64,000 bases of DNA from the NCBI RefSeq assembly GCF_001976065.1, contig NZ_MNAH01000001.1, forward strand, positions 1,320,412 through 1,384,411. Reading direction: 5' to 3'. A program made the translations under genes and the position numbers. Of this stretch, positions 28,426 through 36,656 are shown in pieces (position 1 is the stretch's first letter; each line of letters begins with the position of its first letter). The DNA comes from Pseudomonas putida (lineage in GTDB: Bacteria; Pseudomonadota; Gammaproteobacteria; Pseudomonadales; Pseudomonadaceae). A model generated the notes under the pieces. It made no database searches. It was not told the origin of the DNA and saw only the letters and a list, made by a program, of their open reading frames with translations.

Positions 28426-30132
28426 TCACTTGCCCAGCGCCGGGGTGCGCGGCGGGATCAAGCGCTTCGAACCTGTGGCCTCGAACGCCGAAGCCAGGCG
28501 CAGCAGGCTCGAGTCGTCGTAGGCGCGACCGGCAAAGGTCAGCCCCACGGGCATGCCGATGTCCGGCATGACGCCCATTGGTACGGTGACCGTCGGAACC
28601 CCCAGATGGCGTATCGCGAGGTTGCCGTTGGCCACCCAGACGCCGTTGCTCCAGGCGATGTCCGCCGCTGCCGGGTCGACGTCGGCATTGGCCGGGCCGA
28701 CGTCTGCGACGGTCGGGAAGAGCACCGCATCGAGGCCCAACCGATCCATCCACTGCTCAAGATCGATCTTGCGCGTCTGTTCAAGGCCGCGCAGGCCGTC
28801 CGGCACTGTTGGGATCTGGTCCCACGGCGTGATGCCACGCTCGGCCATGCGCACGTACTCGTCCATGCCGGCGGTAAGGTCGCCTTCGCGGTTGGGTAGG
28901 GTGCCCGGGTCATGGGGGAAAATCAGCGGCCCGTCGACATCCACCAGGCGGTTCAATTGCGGATCGCCGTTGGCCTGGAGGAAATCGTCGAACGCCCAGG
29001 CCGTCAGGTCCCACAATTCGTGATGGAGAAATTCCTTGGACACGATTCCGCGATTGAACACCGTCGGCGCCCCGGGACGATCGCCCTCGCAGTTGGAGAC
29101 CAGGGGGAAATCCACTTCGACGACTTCGGCGCCAGCGGCTTGCAAGGCCTGGCGTGCCTGTTCCCACAGACCGATCACCGAAGGCCGGGTGTGGATGCGC
29201 TGCCCTGTCGGGCCGCCGATGCCAGGGGCCTCGCTGGTGCCGGCTTCAGGGTCGGCATTGATGTACATGCGCGGCACGCCCAGGCGTTTGCCAGCCAATG
29301 CCGCGGGGTTGGCGGCCAGGTCCTGGTAAGACGCGGGGCGCACCGAGGCGACTGATGGAATCGGTACCCAGGGTTGCAGGCGCCACAGGTCGCCGCGGGT
29401 GTCGGGGTCTTCGGCGACCACCACGTCGAGCACTTCGAGCAGGTCGGCCATGGTTCTGGCAAATGGCACGACCACGTCCATGGTCGGCGTCAGCGGCCAG
29501 TTACCGCGCACCGAGATCACCCCGCGCGAAGGCGTGTAGGCACACAAGCCATTGTTGGAGGCCGGGCCACGACCGCTCGACCAGGTTTCTTCCGCCAGGC
29601 CGAAGGCGGCAAAGCTGGCGGCGGTGGCCGTCCCGGCACCGTTAGACGAGCCCGAGGCGAAGGGGGCGGTGAGATAGTCGGCGTTGTACGGGCTTTCTGC
29701 GCGACCGTAGACGCCACGCTGCATGCCGCCGTTGGCCATCGGCGGCATATTGGTCTTGCCCAGGCAGATGGCGCCGGCGGCGCGCAGCCGTTCGATGGTA
29801 AAGGCATCGCGATAGGCGACCAGGTCCTTGAAGGCCGGACTGCCGGAGGCGGCGGTGAGCCCCTTGACCAGATAACTGTCCTTGGCCGTATAGGGAATGC
29901 CATCGAGCGGGCCCAGGGCCAGGCCCTTGGCGCGACGGGTATCACTGGCCTGTGCCTCTTGCAACGCATCGGGGTTGCGTACCACTACCGCGTTGAGCGC
30001 GGTGGGCGTCTGGGGCGTGTCGTAGGCATCGATCCTGGCGAGATAGGCCTGGACCAGCTCGACGGCGGTTGTCTGGCCGGATTCGAGCGCAGCGCGCAGT
30101 TGGGCAATGGAAACTTCGGTGACTTCGATCAT
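28426..30132 (-). CDS. Amidase-signature family hydrolase
   Basis: This 568-residue protein has the amidase-signature Ser-cisSer-Lys triad: Lys84 in YTAKDS, cis-Ser near 162 in SGSSNGAG, and nucleophile Ser186 in TWSSGRGPAS. The triad context departs from the usual GGSSGGS and TGGSIR forms, so the substrate probably differs from classical aliphatic amides. Length is on the long side for the family. No signal peptide is seen. It stands alone between a terminator and the HIT gene. The substrate is unknown. Confidence 0.85.
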   Translation of the reverse strand: MIEVTEVSIAQLRAALESGQTTAVELVQAYLARIDAYDTPQTPTALNAVVVRNPDALQEAQASDTRRAKGLALGPLDGIPYTAKDSYLVKGLTAASGSPAFKDLVAYRDAFTIERLRAAGAICLGKTNMPPMANGGMQRGVYGRAESPYNADYLTAPFASGSSNGAGTATAASFAAFGLAEETWSSGRGPASNNGLCAYTPSRGVISVRGNWPLTPTMDVVVPFARTMADLLEVLDVVVAEDPDTRGDLWRLQPWVPIPSVASVRPASYQDLAANPAALAGKRLGVPRMYINADPEAGTSEAPGIGGPTGQRIHTRPSVIGLWEQARQALQAAGAEVVEVDFPLVSNCEGDRPGAPTVFNRGIVSKEFLHHELWDLTAWAFDDFLQANGDPQLNRLVDVDGPLIFPHDPGTLPNREGDLTAGMDEYVRMAERGITPWDQIPTVPDGLRGLEQTRKIDLEQWMDRLGLDAVLFPTVADVGPANADVDPAAADIAWSNGVWVANGNLAIRHLGVPTVTVPMGVMPDIGMPVGLTFAGRAYDDSSLLRLASAFEATGSKRLIPPRTPALGK

Positions 30133-30215
30133 GCGGTGACTGCCGACAGTGGGTGAGGGATGCGCTGGTGAGGCATCCGGGTACGCCCGTCATGTTAGCA
30201 CCGCGTTCGCCGATG

Positions 30216-30734
30216 TCAGCTGCCGGCTTGAACGAGCAGGCGTTGGCTCGCCGGGCTGAAGCAGGTGCGCAAGCGCTCGATGACCTGGTCGATCGAAGGG
30301 CCCTCGATGGCCGGTGGTTGCGGGCTCTCGCCGAATTCGCGCCAGATGAACAGGGTCATTTCCGCGCCGTCGGTCAAGGTGTGCGCGCTGGCGCTGTCGC
30401 CGAAGTTTTCCAGCAGGCGGTAGCGCTCATCCTGCCAGAACAGGTCTTCGACCCAGGGGTACACCGGGATGTAGTGGAAATGGATGGGGAAACGCGGATC
30501 ATGGCCGAACCGGCTGATGTAGAGCCACTTGGGCTGCAGCTCCGCTTGCAGTGTTTTCTGGACCTTGGCGAGCAGAACGCCCATCTCGGCCAGGGCCTGC
30601 TCGGGGAGGTCGGACAGTGAATTGACGTTGTACCGGGTGCCCAGGACCAGATAGCCGGGGAGCGCCGAAGACATATGGTGGTTGAGGATCCAGTGGGCGG
30701 TTTCATGGATGATGAAACGGGGTGCGATGTCCAT
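30216..30734 (-). CDS. HIT-like family protein
   Basis: This 172-residue protein has the layout of small HIT proteins: an early FIIHETAHWILNHH, then SALPGYLVLGTR, and the HIT strand IHFHYIPVYP near residues 86-95. The strand keeps two His of the histidine triad but shows Pro/Val where the third would be. Nucleotide hydrolase or transferase activity is typical for the superfamily; here it is uncertain. The ATG at 30734 has no clear ribosome-binding site. Confidence 0.7.
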   Translation of the reverse strand: MDIAPRFIIHETAHWILNHHMSSALPGYLVLGTRYNVNSLSDLPEQALAEMGVLLAKVQKTLQAELQPKWLYISRFGHDPRFPIHFHYIPVYPWVEDLFWQDERYRLLENFGDSASAHTLTDGAEMTLFIWREFGESPQPPAIEGPSIDQVIERLRTCFSPASQRLLVQAGS

Positions 30735-30928
30735 GGGTCAATGTCCGTCGGCGAAACTGCCAATAGGGGCGGGTGGGTTGGCCTCGACTGATTCTAAATC
30801 CAGCAATGCTCCGTGCGATACGCTTTTTGCGCCGGGGCCATGGGCGCGGGCAATGTAGGGGCAAATCCTGCCGCCGACCACCAGACCTGGGTGTAGCAGG
30901 GTAACGCTTTGGTATGAAAGCTGGGGGT

Positions 30929-31696
30929 TCAGAGGTTCAGATCAATCACATGGGCGGCCTCGAACTGAGCGTTTTCATTGATGCCATTTTTGGCATAGCC
31001 CCGGGCGTTGCAAATGACCCGGGTGTTGCCGATCCGGTAGTCGAAGCTGCCGTGGGTATGGCCATGCAGCCAGAGTGCGGGCTGCCACTGCTTGATCCGC
31101 GCTTCGAGGTCTGACACGAAACTCGCGTTGATCGGCGAATCGGCGAACGCCGGGCTGATGCTCGAGCGGGTCGGTGCGAAATGCGAGATCACCACCGTGG
31201 GAATGCTGCGGTCGGCGGCAAAACACTCTTCGAGCCAGGCGACTGTCTGCAGGAAAATCAGCTGGGAAATGGCCGGGGTAAACAGGTCTGGAAAATCAGG
31301 CGCAACCTTGATGCGGCTGAAGTCGCGCATGAGTCTGGTGGCCATGTCGATACCCTGCGCCCGATCTTCTTCTCGATCAAACAGGCGGTAGTCGGACCAC
31401 AGCGTACAGCCGAGGAACCGTACCCCGTCGTGAATGTGCGCCGTGCGTTCGAGCACGTGGATCGATGTGCCTTGGGACAAGCTGTGCAACTGCTCGTAGG
31501 TCGAGATCAGGTCGCTGCCGTAGAATTCGTGGTTGCCGGCCACGTACAGCACCGGTGTCGGGCATGCCCTGGCCCACTCGATGGCCGCGGCCGGCCGGGA
31601 GATGTCTCCGGCCAGGACCACGATGTCGGCTTCAACCGCCGGGAACGGCAGGGCCTCGACGGACAGATGGATATCGGAAAGCAGGGCGATGCGCAT
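30929..31696 (-). CDS. Calcineurin-like metallophosphoesterase
   Basis: This 255-residue cytoplasmic protein has the two-metal phosphoesterase motifs in order: LLSDIHLS (residues 5-12), VLAGDIS (near 27-33), AGNHEFYG (near 54-61), ISHFAPT (near 165) and HGHTH (near 206). Spacing fits the Icc/YkuE-like branch. It begins 26 nt after the lldD stop on the same strand and may be co-transcribed. The substrate is not known. Confidence 0.88.
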   Translation of the reverse strand: MRIALLSDIHLSVEALPFPAVEADIVVLAGDISRPAAAIEWARACPTPVLYVAGNHEFYGSDLISTYEQLHSLSQGTSIHVLERTAHIHDGVRFLGCTLWSDYRLFDREEDRAQGIDMATRLMRDFSRIKVAPDFPDLFTPAISQLIFLQTVAWLEECFAADRSIPTVVISHFAPTRSSISPAFADSPINASFVSDLEARIKQWQPALWLHGHTHGSFDYRIGNTRVICNARGYAKNGINENAQFEAAHVIDLNL

Positions 31697-31722
31697 GGGG
31701 CGGTTCCTGGCCGTGAGTGTCT

Positions 31723-32868
31723 TTACTTGAGGGGATGACGTACCAGAATGGATTCGTCGATCTGGTCGATGGAGGTGACCCCCGTCAAGGTCATGGCCAC
31801 GCGCATTTCCTTGGCGAAGATATCCAGCATGTTTTCCACCCCGCGTTGACCGTCAGCCGCCAGGGCATAGGCCATGGAGCGTCCCAGCAGTACCCCTTTG
31901 GCCCCCAGTGCCAACATGCGCACCACATCCAGCCCCGAGCGGATCCCCGAATCGACCAGCACCTTGAGGTCATTGCCGACCGCTTGCATGATCGGCGGCA
32001 GCGCTTGGGCCGTGGAGAGCACGCCATCCAGCTGCCGCCCGCCGTGGTTGGAGACAATAATGCCGTCCGCGCCAAAACTGATCGCATCCCTGGCGTCCTC
32101 GGGGTCGAGAATCCCCTTGATGATCATCGGGCCCTTCCAGAAGTCGCGAATCCACTCCAGGTCGCTCCAGCTGATCGACGGGTCGAAGTTGTTGGCCAGC
32201 CAGCCGATGTAATCTTCGAGGGTCACGGCCTTGCCCAGATACTTCGAGACATTGCCCAGGTCATGGGGGCGACCCATCAGGCCGACGTTGAAGGCCCAGT
32301 CGGGCCGGGTGATGGCCTGCAACATACGCCGCGACGATGCATAGGGACCGGACATGCCCGAATGGGTATCGCGATAGCGCGCGCCGGGCGTCGGCATATC
32401 GACCGTGAACACCAGGTTCTGCACGCCGGCAGCCTTGGCGCGCTCCAGCGCGTTTCTCATGAAGCCCCGGTCCTTGAGCACATACAGCTGAAACCAGATG
32501 GGCTGTCGGGTATTGGCGCGGACTTCTTCGATCGAGCACACCGACACGGTGGACAGGCACAGCGGGATGCCCTTGTTTTCGGCCGCCTTGACCGCCTGCA
32601 CCTCGCCACGGCGGGCGAACATGCCGGTCAGGCCGACCGGCGCCAACACGATGGGCATGGACAGTCGCTGATCGAACAGGGTGGTCTCCAGGCTCAACGC
32701 TTCGACGTTCTTGAGGATGCGCTGGCGCAGGCTGACGTCCGCCAGATCGGCGCTGTTGGCCCTCAGCGTATGCTCGGCATAGGCTCCGCCATCGATGTAG
32801 TCGAACAAAAAACGCGGGAGCTTGCGACGGGCTGCTTCGCGATAGTCGGATGCGGACGAAATGATCAT
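31723..32868 (-). CDS. lldD: L-lactate dehydrogenase (cytochrome), FMN-dependent
   Basis: This 381-residue protein is close to E. coli LldD along its length: the [20 protein letters not shown] start, [44 protein letters not shown] and the catalytic-His region [14 protein letters not shown]. It oxidises L-lactate to pyruvate at the inner membrane and passes electrons to the quinone pool. No lldP or lldR is adjacent, unlike the usual operon. The start is the first ATG. Confidence 0.93.
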   Translation of the reverse strand: MIISSASDYREAARRKLPRFLFDYIDGGAYAEHTLRANSADLADVSLRQRILKNVEALSLETTLFDQRLSMPIVLAPVGLTGMFARRGEVQAVKAAENKGIPLCLSTVSVCSIEEVRANTRQPIWFQLYVLKDRGFMRNALERAKAAGVQNLVFTVDMPTPGARYRDTHSGMSGPYASSRRMLQAITRPDWAFNVGLMGRPHDLGNVSKYLGKAVTLEDYIGWLANNFDPSISWSDLEWIRDFWKGPMIIKGILDPEDARDAISFGADGIIVSNHGGRQLDGVLSTAQALPPIMQAVGNDLKVLVDSGIRSGLDVVRMLALGAKGVLLGRSMAYALAADGQRGVENMLDIFAKEMRVAMTLTGVTSIDQIDESILVRHPLK

Positions 32869-33040
32869 ATTGCCAATGCCTTGAGCTGATGGGGGACGGT
32901 CATGCCTGTCGAGCCTGAGGGCAGATTAGCCCATGCCATCGCAACCCTGTTGAAAAGCCGTGCAAACCTTTGGTGGCTGCAACATGGACGAAACATAACG
33001 CGCCTATGATCCGCCTCAACCAAAACCGAGGGAGCGACCC

Positions 33041-33256
33041 ATGAACCGGCCATCAAGAAGCATCCGCAAACTGCTCGACTCCGTGGCCTCCAACAACGAG
33101 GGCGCGGCGCTTGATGTGATGCGCGCCGCTGAACAGCTCAAGGACGAGGTGCTGCGCCAGCGCCTGCTCAACCTGATCCATCGGCTCAACCAGGACGCCA
33201 TCGATTTGCGCATCGCCCGTGACGAGATCCAGGGTGGCGCTATCAAGCTTGCGTGA
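33041..33256 (+). CDS. Small conserved hypothetical protein (71 aa)
   Basis: A GGGAG site lies 7 nt before the ATG. The product is highly charged and predicted all-helical (NEGAALDVMRAAEQLKDEVLRQ onward), with no signal or TM segment. I do not recognise a functional family. It is divergent from lldD and convergent with the DUF4287-like gene. Confidence 0.7.
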   Translation: MNRPSRSIRKLLDSVASNNEGAALDVMRAAEQLKDEVLRQRLLNLIHRLNQDAIDLRIARDEIQGGAIKLA

Positions 33257-33266
33257 CGAGCTTGCT

Positions 33267-33479
33267 TCAACCTGCGTGGGCCAGGTAGTAGGCGACCAGA
33301 GCATTGGCATGGCCATGACCGAGGCCGTGCTCGGTCTTGAGCCAGGCGACCATTTCCATGTGCTTCTTGTTGTTGAGGGTCTTGAGCAGGTCAAGCCAGT
33401 GGCTGACCGGCTGCCCGTACTTTTTTTCGATTGAAGGAAAGTACGAGGCGGGTCCTTTGGTTTTGGTATCTTCAGTCAC
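33267..33479 (-). CDS. Small DUF4287-like protein, GTG start
   Basis: This 70-residue protein starts at a GTG with GGGAG 8 nt upstream; the longer in-frame ATG at 33641 lacks a site and reads through repeat DNA. The sequence (SYFPSIEKKYGQPVSHWLDLLK, then EMVAWLKTEHGLGHGHANALVAYY) has the pattern of DUF4287 proteins. That domain also occurs fused to DUF5655. Its function is unknown. Confidence 0.75.
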   Translation of the reverse strand: MTEDTKTKGPASYFPSIEKKYGQPVSHWLDLLKTLNNKKHMEMVAWLKTEHGLGHGHANALVAYYLAHAG

Positions 33480-33651
33480 GTTGCAAACTCCCTTTTTTGC
33501 CGGGTGATCTGGAGAGCCGGGAAATGTTCCCGACGCAGCATCGGTAACGTTTCTTTTTAGCCTGCACTGAATCCGCCGTCCACTACTGGTATCGCATCGC
33601 TGCGATGGCGGCCTAACAGGCGACCCATCTCCCACGGCCATACCCGATCAA

Positions 33652-33694
33652 TTGTGGGAGCGAGCCTGCTCGCGAAGGCGGCCTGACAGCCGAC
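33652..33694. repeat. REP element
   Basis: A single GTGGGAGCGAGCCTGCTCGCG palindrome followed by AAGGCGGCCTGACAGCCGAC, a variant REP class like that at 2280. Confidence 0.75.
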
Positions 33695-33712
33695 CTGTTA
33701 TTTGTTGACCGG

Positions 33713-33936
33713 GTACATATCCATTCCTTTGGTAACGGCCACCTAGGGTTCCGCTCTTACAGCGGGTTACTTGGAAAAGCGCCAAGTAACCAAGCGCTCT
33801 TGCCCCTGGCGTTCGGTGCCTCGCCTAGGCTCGGCATGCCCTCGCTCCGGTCCTGCTCCGTGGGCCCACTGCGCAGAACCTCCACTCGGCCTCTCGATGG
33901 GGCAAGAAAAGCCAAAGCCAAAGCGAGGCGGCCTAC
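33713..33936 (+). repeat. Left copy of ~210-bp inverted repeat flanking the DUF6124 gene
   Basis: It runs from GTACATATCCATTCC through GGTTCCGCTCTTACAGCGGG, CTCTTGCCCCTGGCGTTCGG and GGGGCAAGAAAAGCC to AAGCGAGGCGGCCTAC. The same series of blocks is present in reverse complement at 34737-34942. This copy has an extra ~50-bp block (GGCATGCCCTCGCTCCGGTC region). No coding function is credible. A REP element follows at about 33969-34014. Confidence 0.85.
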
Positions 33937-33968
33937 GAGCCGACCGGATTTCAGGCGAACGCATTCCC

Positions 33969-34014
33969 CTGTAGGAGCTGGCTTGCCAGCGAAGGCGGCC
34001 TGACACTCGACCAA
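33969..34014. repeat. REP element
   Basis: One CTGTAGGAGCTGGCTTGCCAGCG copy followed by AAGGCGGCCTGACA, between the left inverted repeat and the DUF6124 leader. Confidence 0.85.
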
Positions 34015-34171
34015 TCTCTCACGCTTGTACCCGACCCAGGCAACATCTGTAGGAAAAATACGAGGCTACATTGCCTTGCGCCGTTGCCTACAACTACGCC
34101 AGAATCCGCCGGCTTGTGCGCCTTGTACCTTGTCTTTATCGTTTTCGGGTCGCTGCCAATCAGTGACCGGA

Positions 34172-34373
34172 TTTAGCGATCCGACAAGGTATAAGCGCAA
34201 TAAGACACTTGTCTTAATCGCATGCGTTTTTATGCATGCGATTTTCGATATGGTGGCTGTGCACGGGAGACTCTCGGGTCTGCCGGGTCTTATACCTCTC
34301 GGTTCGCTAACCTGCGCACAGCTGCCACCCTTACTTGTTTAGCGACAGGTTGCGGTGGCTTCACAAGGTATAA
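34172..34373 (+). promoter_or_regulatory. Switch-like structured leader of the DUF6124 gene
   Basis: Three related segments are visible. A has TTAGCG (34173-34178) and AGGTATAAG (34187-34195). B has CTTATACCT (34289-34297) and CGCTAA (34305-34310). A' has TTAGCG (34339-34344) and AGGTATAA (34366-34373). B is complementary to both A and A' in consistent antiparallel order, so pairing A:B excludes B:A'. A' ends 2 nt before the GGAG ribosome-binding site (34376-34379). GCCACC (34324-34329) can also pair with GGTGGC (34354-34359). The pairings are seen; the switch function is inference. Confidence 0.5.
34201..34243. promoter_or_regulatory. Palindrome and strong hairpin inside the DUF6124 leader
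   Basis: TAAGACA-CT-TGTCTTA (34201-34216) is a perfect 7-bp inverted repeat of operator type. It abuts AATCGCATGC / GCATGCGATT (34216-34225 and 34234-34243), a perfect 10-bp stem with an 8-nt loop. The second could be a factor-independent terminator-like or structural hairpin. Confidence 0.55.
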
Positions 34374-34386
34374 ACGGAGTTTCACC

Positions 34387-34695
34387 ATGCCCAAACCCAC
34401 CCCCAATCCCCCCGAATCCGCAACTTCCCGCGAGCTTCACCTCAAACCCGCCATCCTGAAATCCTCCGCCCCTCACAACCCCAGTACGATGTTCCTCATC
34501 GGCCCAAACATCGACACCGAAACACTCCTGGCCCACACCTGTGAATCCCTGGCATCCGCCAGCGTCATGGCCACCGATTTCGCGACATTCGTGGATGGAC
34601 CACAGCGCAGCATGTTGCTGGGCATCCAACAGGTGATCATGCTCGCCGACCTCGCGGTAAATCGCGCGCTGGATAACCTCGATCCGCAGCGATAA
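34387..34695 (+). CDS. DUF6124 family small protein
   Basis: This 102-residue Pseudomonas-type protein has a Pro-rich N-terminus (MPKPTPNPPE), a middle TMFLIGPNIDTETLLAHTCESLASASVMATDF, and a C-terminus LGIQQVIMLADLAVNRALDNLDP. These features match DUF6124 (older name DUF3077) proteins as I recall them. The start is set by GGAG 7 nt upstream. Function is unknown. It has a long structured leader and lies between inverted ~210-bp repeats, which suggests the unit moves or is maintained as a cassette. Confidence 0.8.
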   Translation: MPKPTPNPPESATSRELHLKPAILKSSAPHNPSTMFLIGPNIDTETLLAHTCESLASASVMATDFATFVDGPQRSMLLGIQQVIMLADLAVNRALDNLDPQR

Positions 34696-34736
34696 CCCCG
34701 TCACCTGTAGGGTACGGCTTCCGGTAAGGCCGGCCG

Positions 34737-34942
34737 GTAGGCCGCCTCGCTTTGGCTTTTGATATGGCTTTTGATTTGGCTTTTGATTTGGCTTTTGATT
34801 TTTCTTGCCCCATCGAGAGGCCGAGCCACAGCGAGGCACCGAACGCCAGGGGCAAGAGCGTTTGGTTACTTTGCGCTTTTCAAAGTGACCCGCTGTAAGA
34901 GCGGAACCCTAAGTGGCCGTTACCGCAGGAATGGATATGTAC
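34737..34942 (-). repeat. Right copy of ~210-bp inverted repeat flanking the DUF6124 gene
   Basis: Reverse complement of the 33713-33936 repeat, from GTAGGCCGCCTCGCTTTGG to GGATATGTAC. It contains a 12-bp tandem repeat (GGCTTTTGATTT type, four units at 34754-34801) absent from the left copy. The 34696-35041 interval holds only this repeat and a REP element. Confidence 0.85.
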
Positions 34943-34954
34943 TCCGTCCGCTGT

Positions 34955-34987
34955 CACGCCGCCATCGCCAGCAAGCCGGCTCCTACA
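34955..34987. repeat. REP element
   Basis: Inverted REP half (GCCATCGCCAGCAAGCCGGC then TCCTAC) between the right inverted repeat and the NUDIX gene. Confidence 0.75.
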
Positions 34988-35041
34988 AATATGGGTCAAA
35001 GACCGTATGATGTTAGCTTCATCGTCGATAAGGAGATCGCC

Positions 35042-35452
35042 ATGTCGCCGAACAAGGCGTGCCCCGTCATTCTCTCCAGCATTGCTGACCCGCGCATCCT
35101 TCTGTTCCGCCATCCCCTGGCAGGCGTGCAACTGGTCAAAGGCACAATCGAGCCAGGAGAAACACCCGCAGAAGCCGCTCTTCGTGAATTGAGCGAGGAG
35201 TCTGGAATAGACGACGCCTCGGTTGTCAGTGATCTGGGTTGCTGGAACGCCGAACATCTCGAGCAGGTATGGTCGTTTCAACTGTGCCACGCGCAGGCGC
35301 CGCTGCCGGAACAATGGACCTACCAAACACTCGATGACCATGGCCACGCCTTCAGCTTTTTCTGGGCCCCGCTTGATAAGTTGCCGATTGCCGATTGTCA
35401 TCCGGTCTTCCGCCGGGCACTACGGCACCTGACAGCCACGCTTTCGGCCTGA
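35042..35452 (+). CDS. NUDIX hydrolase
   Basis: This 136-residue protein has a complete NUDIX box: GTIEPGETPAEAALRELSEE followed by SGI, near residues 38-60 (G-x5-E-x7-RE-x2-EE-x-G pattern). It hydrolyses a nucleoside diphosphate linked to another group; the substrate cannot be read. The start at 35042 is preceded by AAGGAG; an in-frame ATG at 34913 lies in repeat DNA. It is followed 19 nt later by a GNAT gene, so probably a two-gene unit. Confidence 0.9.
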   Translation: MSPNKACPVILSSIADPRILLFRHPLAGVQLVKGTIEPGETPAEAALRELSEESGIDDASVVSDLGCWNAEHLEQVWSFQLCHAQAPLPEQWTYQTLDDHGHAFSFFWAPLDKLPIADCHPVFRRALRHLTATLSA

Positions 35453-35471
35453 AACACAGGAGTGTTGATGA

Positions 35472-36038
35472 ATGAAGACATTCAAGATTCGCGAGCTGAA
35501 AAGCAACGACACCGAAGCGTTGCTCGCATTCGAAGTCCGCAACCGTGAATGGTTCGAATCCCATATCGATGCCCGCGATTCTTCTTTTTACTCATTGCAG
35601 GGCGTCGCCGAGCATATCCAAGGCTATCTATCCGGTTTCGCCGTCGGCGCCTGGCATCCGTTGGTAATCGAAGACGCCAGTGAAAGGATTGTCGGTCGAG
35701 CCAACCTCAAGAGCATCGACCCGGCGAAGGGTTGCGCCGAAGTTGGCTATCGGATCGATCGCGACGCTTGCGGCCGGGGCCTGGCGACACAGGCGCTCAG
35801 GCATCTGATCGAGCAGGCGCAGCACCGTTGGCAACTGACGCAACTGGTGGCTTACGTATTCAAGGAAAACGTGGGGTCGAGAAAAGTACTGGAGCGCTGC
35901 GGATTCGTTTGTGAACGATCCCCCGGTAACGAAGAAGCCGAATGCAGATTTGTCCTTGCAGTTACTCCAGGCACTGAATGCACGGTGATCGCCCAGGTGA
36001 TAAACCCTGCAATGGCCGTCGTACAGGTCAAGACATGA
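35472..36038 (+). CDS. GNAT-family N-acetyltransferase (RimJ/RimL-like)
   Basis: This 188-residue acetyl-CoA-dependent transferase has the RimJ/RimL layout: N-terminal FKIRELKSNDTEALLAFEVRNREWF, middle AEVGYRIDRDACGRGLATQALRHLIE carrying the acetyl-CoA-binding R/Q-x-x-G-x-A pattern (GRGLAT), and the C-terminal ENVGSRKVLERCGFV. Targets may be N-terminal residues or small molecules. The C-terminal ~20 residues (IAQVINPAMAVVQVKT) look like a non-family tail. Confidence 0.88.
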   Translation: MKTFKIRELKSNDTEALLAFEVRNREWFESHIDARDSSFYSLQGVAEHIQGYLSGFAVGAWHPLVIEDASERIVGRANLKSIDPAKGCAEVGYRIDRDACGRGLATQALRHLIEQAQHRWQLTQLVAYVFKENVGSRKVLERCGFVCERSPGNEEAECRFVLAVTPGTECTVIAQVINPAMAVVQVKT

Positions 36039-36086
36039 GTGCAGATATCTTCATTCAAACTGACCGGCGACTTCTTTTCGTCCAAC

Positions 36087-36653
36087 TCATGTCCCGTCAA
36101 CCAGCGCAGTCACCACCTGTTTCTCTATTTCCTTCTCGTCCAGCCCTCGCCCGAAGTGCTTGAGGTAGCGACCCTGGCTGTCGAGTAAAAACAGGAGGGT
36201 AGAGTGGTCCATCATGTACTGGTCCGGTTTATCGCCGGTCGACACTTTCTTGTAATAGACGTGGTAGGCATCGGTGATGCGAGTGATCTCTTGCGCAGAG
36301 CCGGTCAAGCCGACGAAATCGCTGGCGAAGTATTTCACGTAGGCCTTGAGCTTCCCGGGGGTGTCACGCTCCGGGTCGATGGTGACGAAGACCGGCCGCA
36401 CCTTGATGCCTTGCTGTTGTTGCAGTTGCCGGCTGATGCGGGCCATTTTCGCCAGGTCAGTGGGGCAGATGGCGGGGCAGGTCATGAAGCCGAAGTAGAG
36501 CAATACCGGTTCGCCGAAACTTCGCTCGTTGACCCGCTGGCCATTCTGGTTGGTCAGCTGGAAGGGCCCGCCAATGTCGCTGCGGGTGGCGGCGCCGGTA
36601 ATGCCTGCCAGTGCCATCAACAGCAGTGCTGCTGCCGCGCGTAACCACCTCAT
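36087..36653 (-). CDS. SCO1/SenC-family copper chaperone / thiol-disulphide protein
   Basis: This 188-residue protein has an N-terminal signal (hydrophobic 7-22). The SCO metal site CPAICP (near residues 60-65, CxxxC) and a partner His in YMMDHSTLLFLL (near residue 150) are both present. The thioredoxin fold is supported by VLLYFGFMTCP and VFVTIDPERDTP. Family role: delivering copper to the CuA site of cytochrome oxidase or protecting against copper stress. It is the last gene of a unit with an outer-membrane protein and a multicopper oxidase (spacing 3 nt to the former). Confidence 0.9.
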   Translation of the reverse strand: MRWLRAAAALLLMALAGITGAATRSDIGGPFQLTNQNGQRVNERSFGEPVLLYFGFMTCPAICPTDLAKMARISRQLQQQQGIKVRPVFVTIDPERDTPGKLKAYVKYFASDFVGLTGSAQEITRITDAYHVYYKKVSTGDKPDQYMMDHSTLLFLLDSQGRYLKHFGRGLDEKEIEKQVVTALVDGT

Positions 36654-36656
36654 CGA

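Noticed and set aside
33757..34014. Small open frames in the left inverted repeat (rich in PSRGRVEVLRSG type sequence)
   Set aside because: Products of a dispersed intergenic repeat that recurs at 34.8 kb; often mis-annotated as hypothetical proteins.
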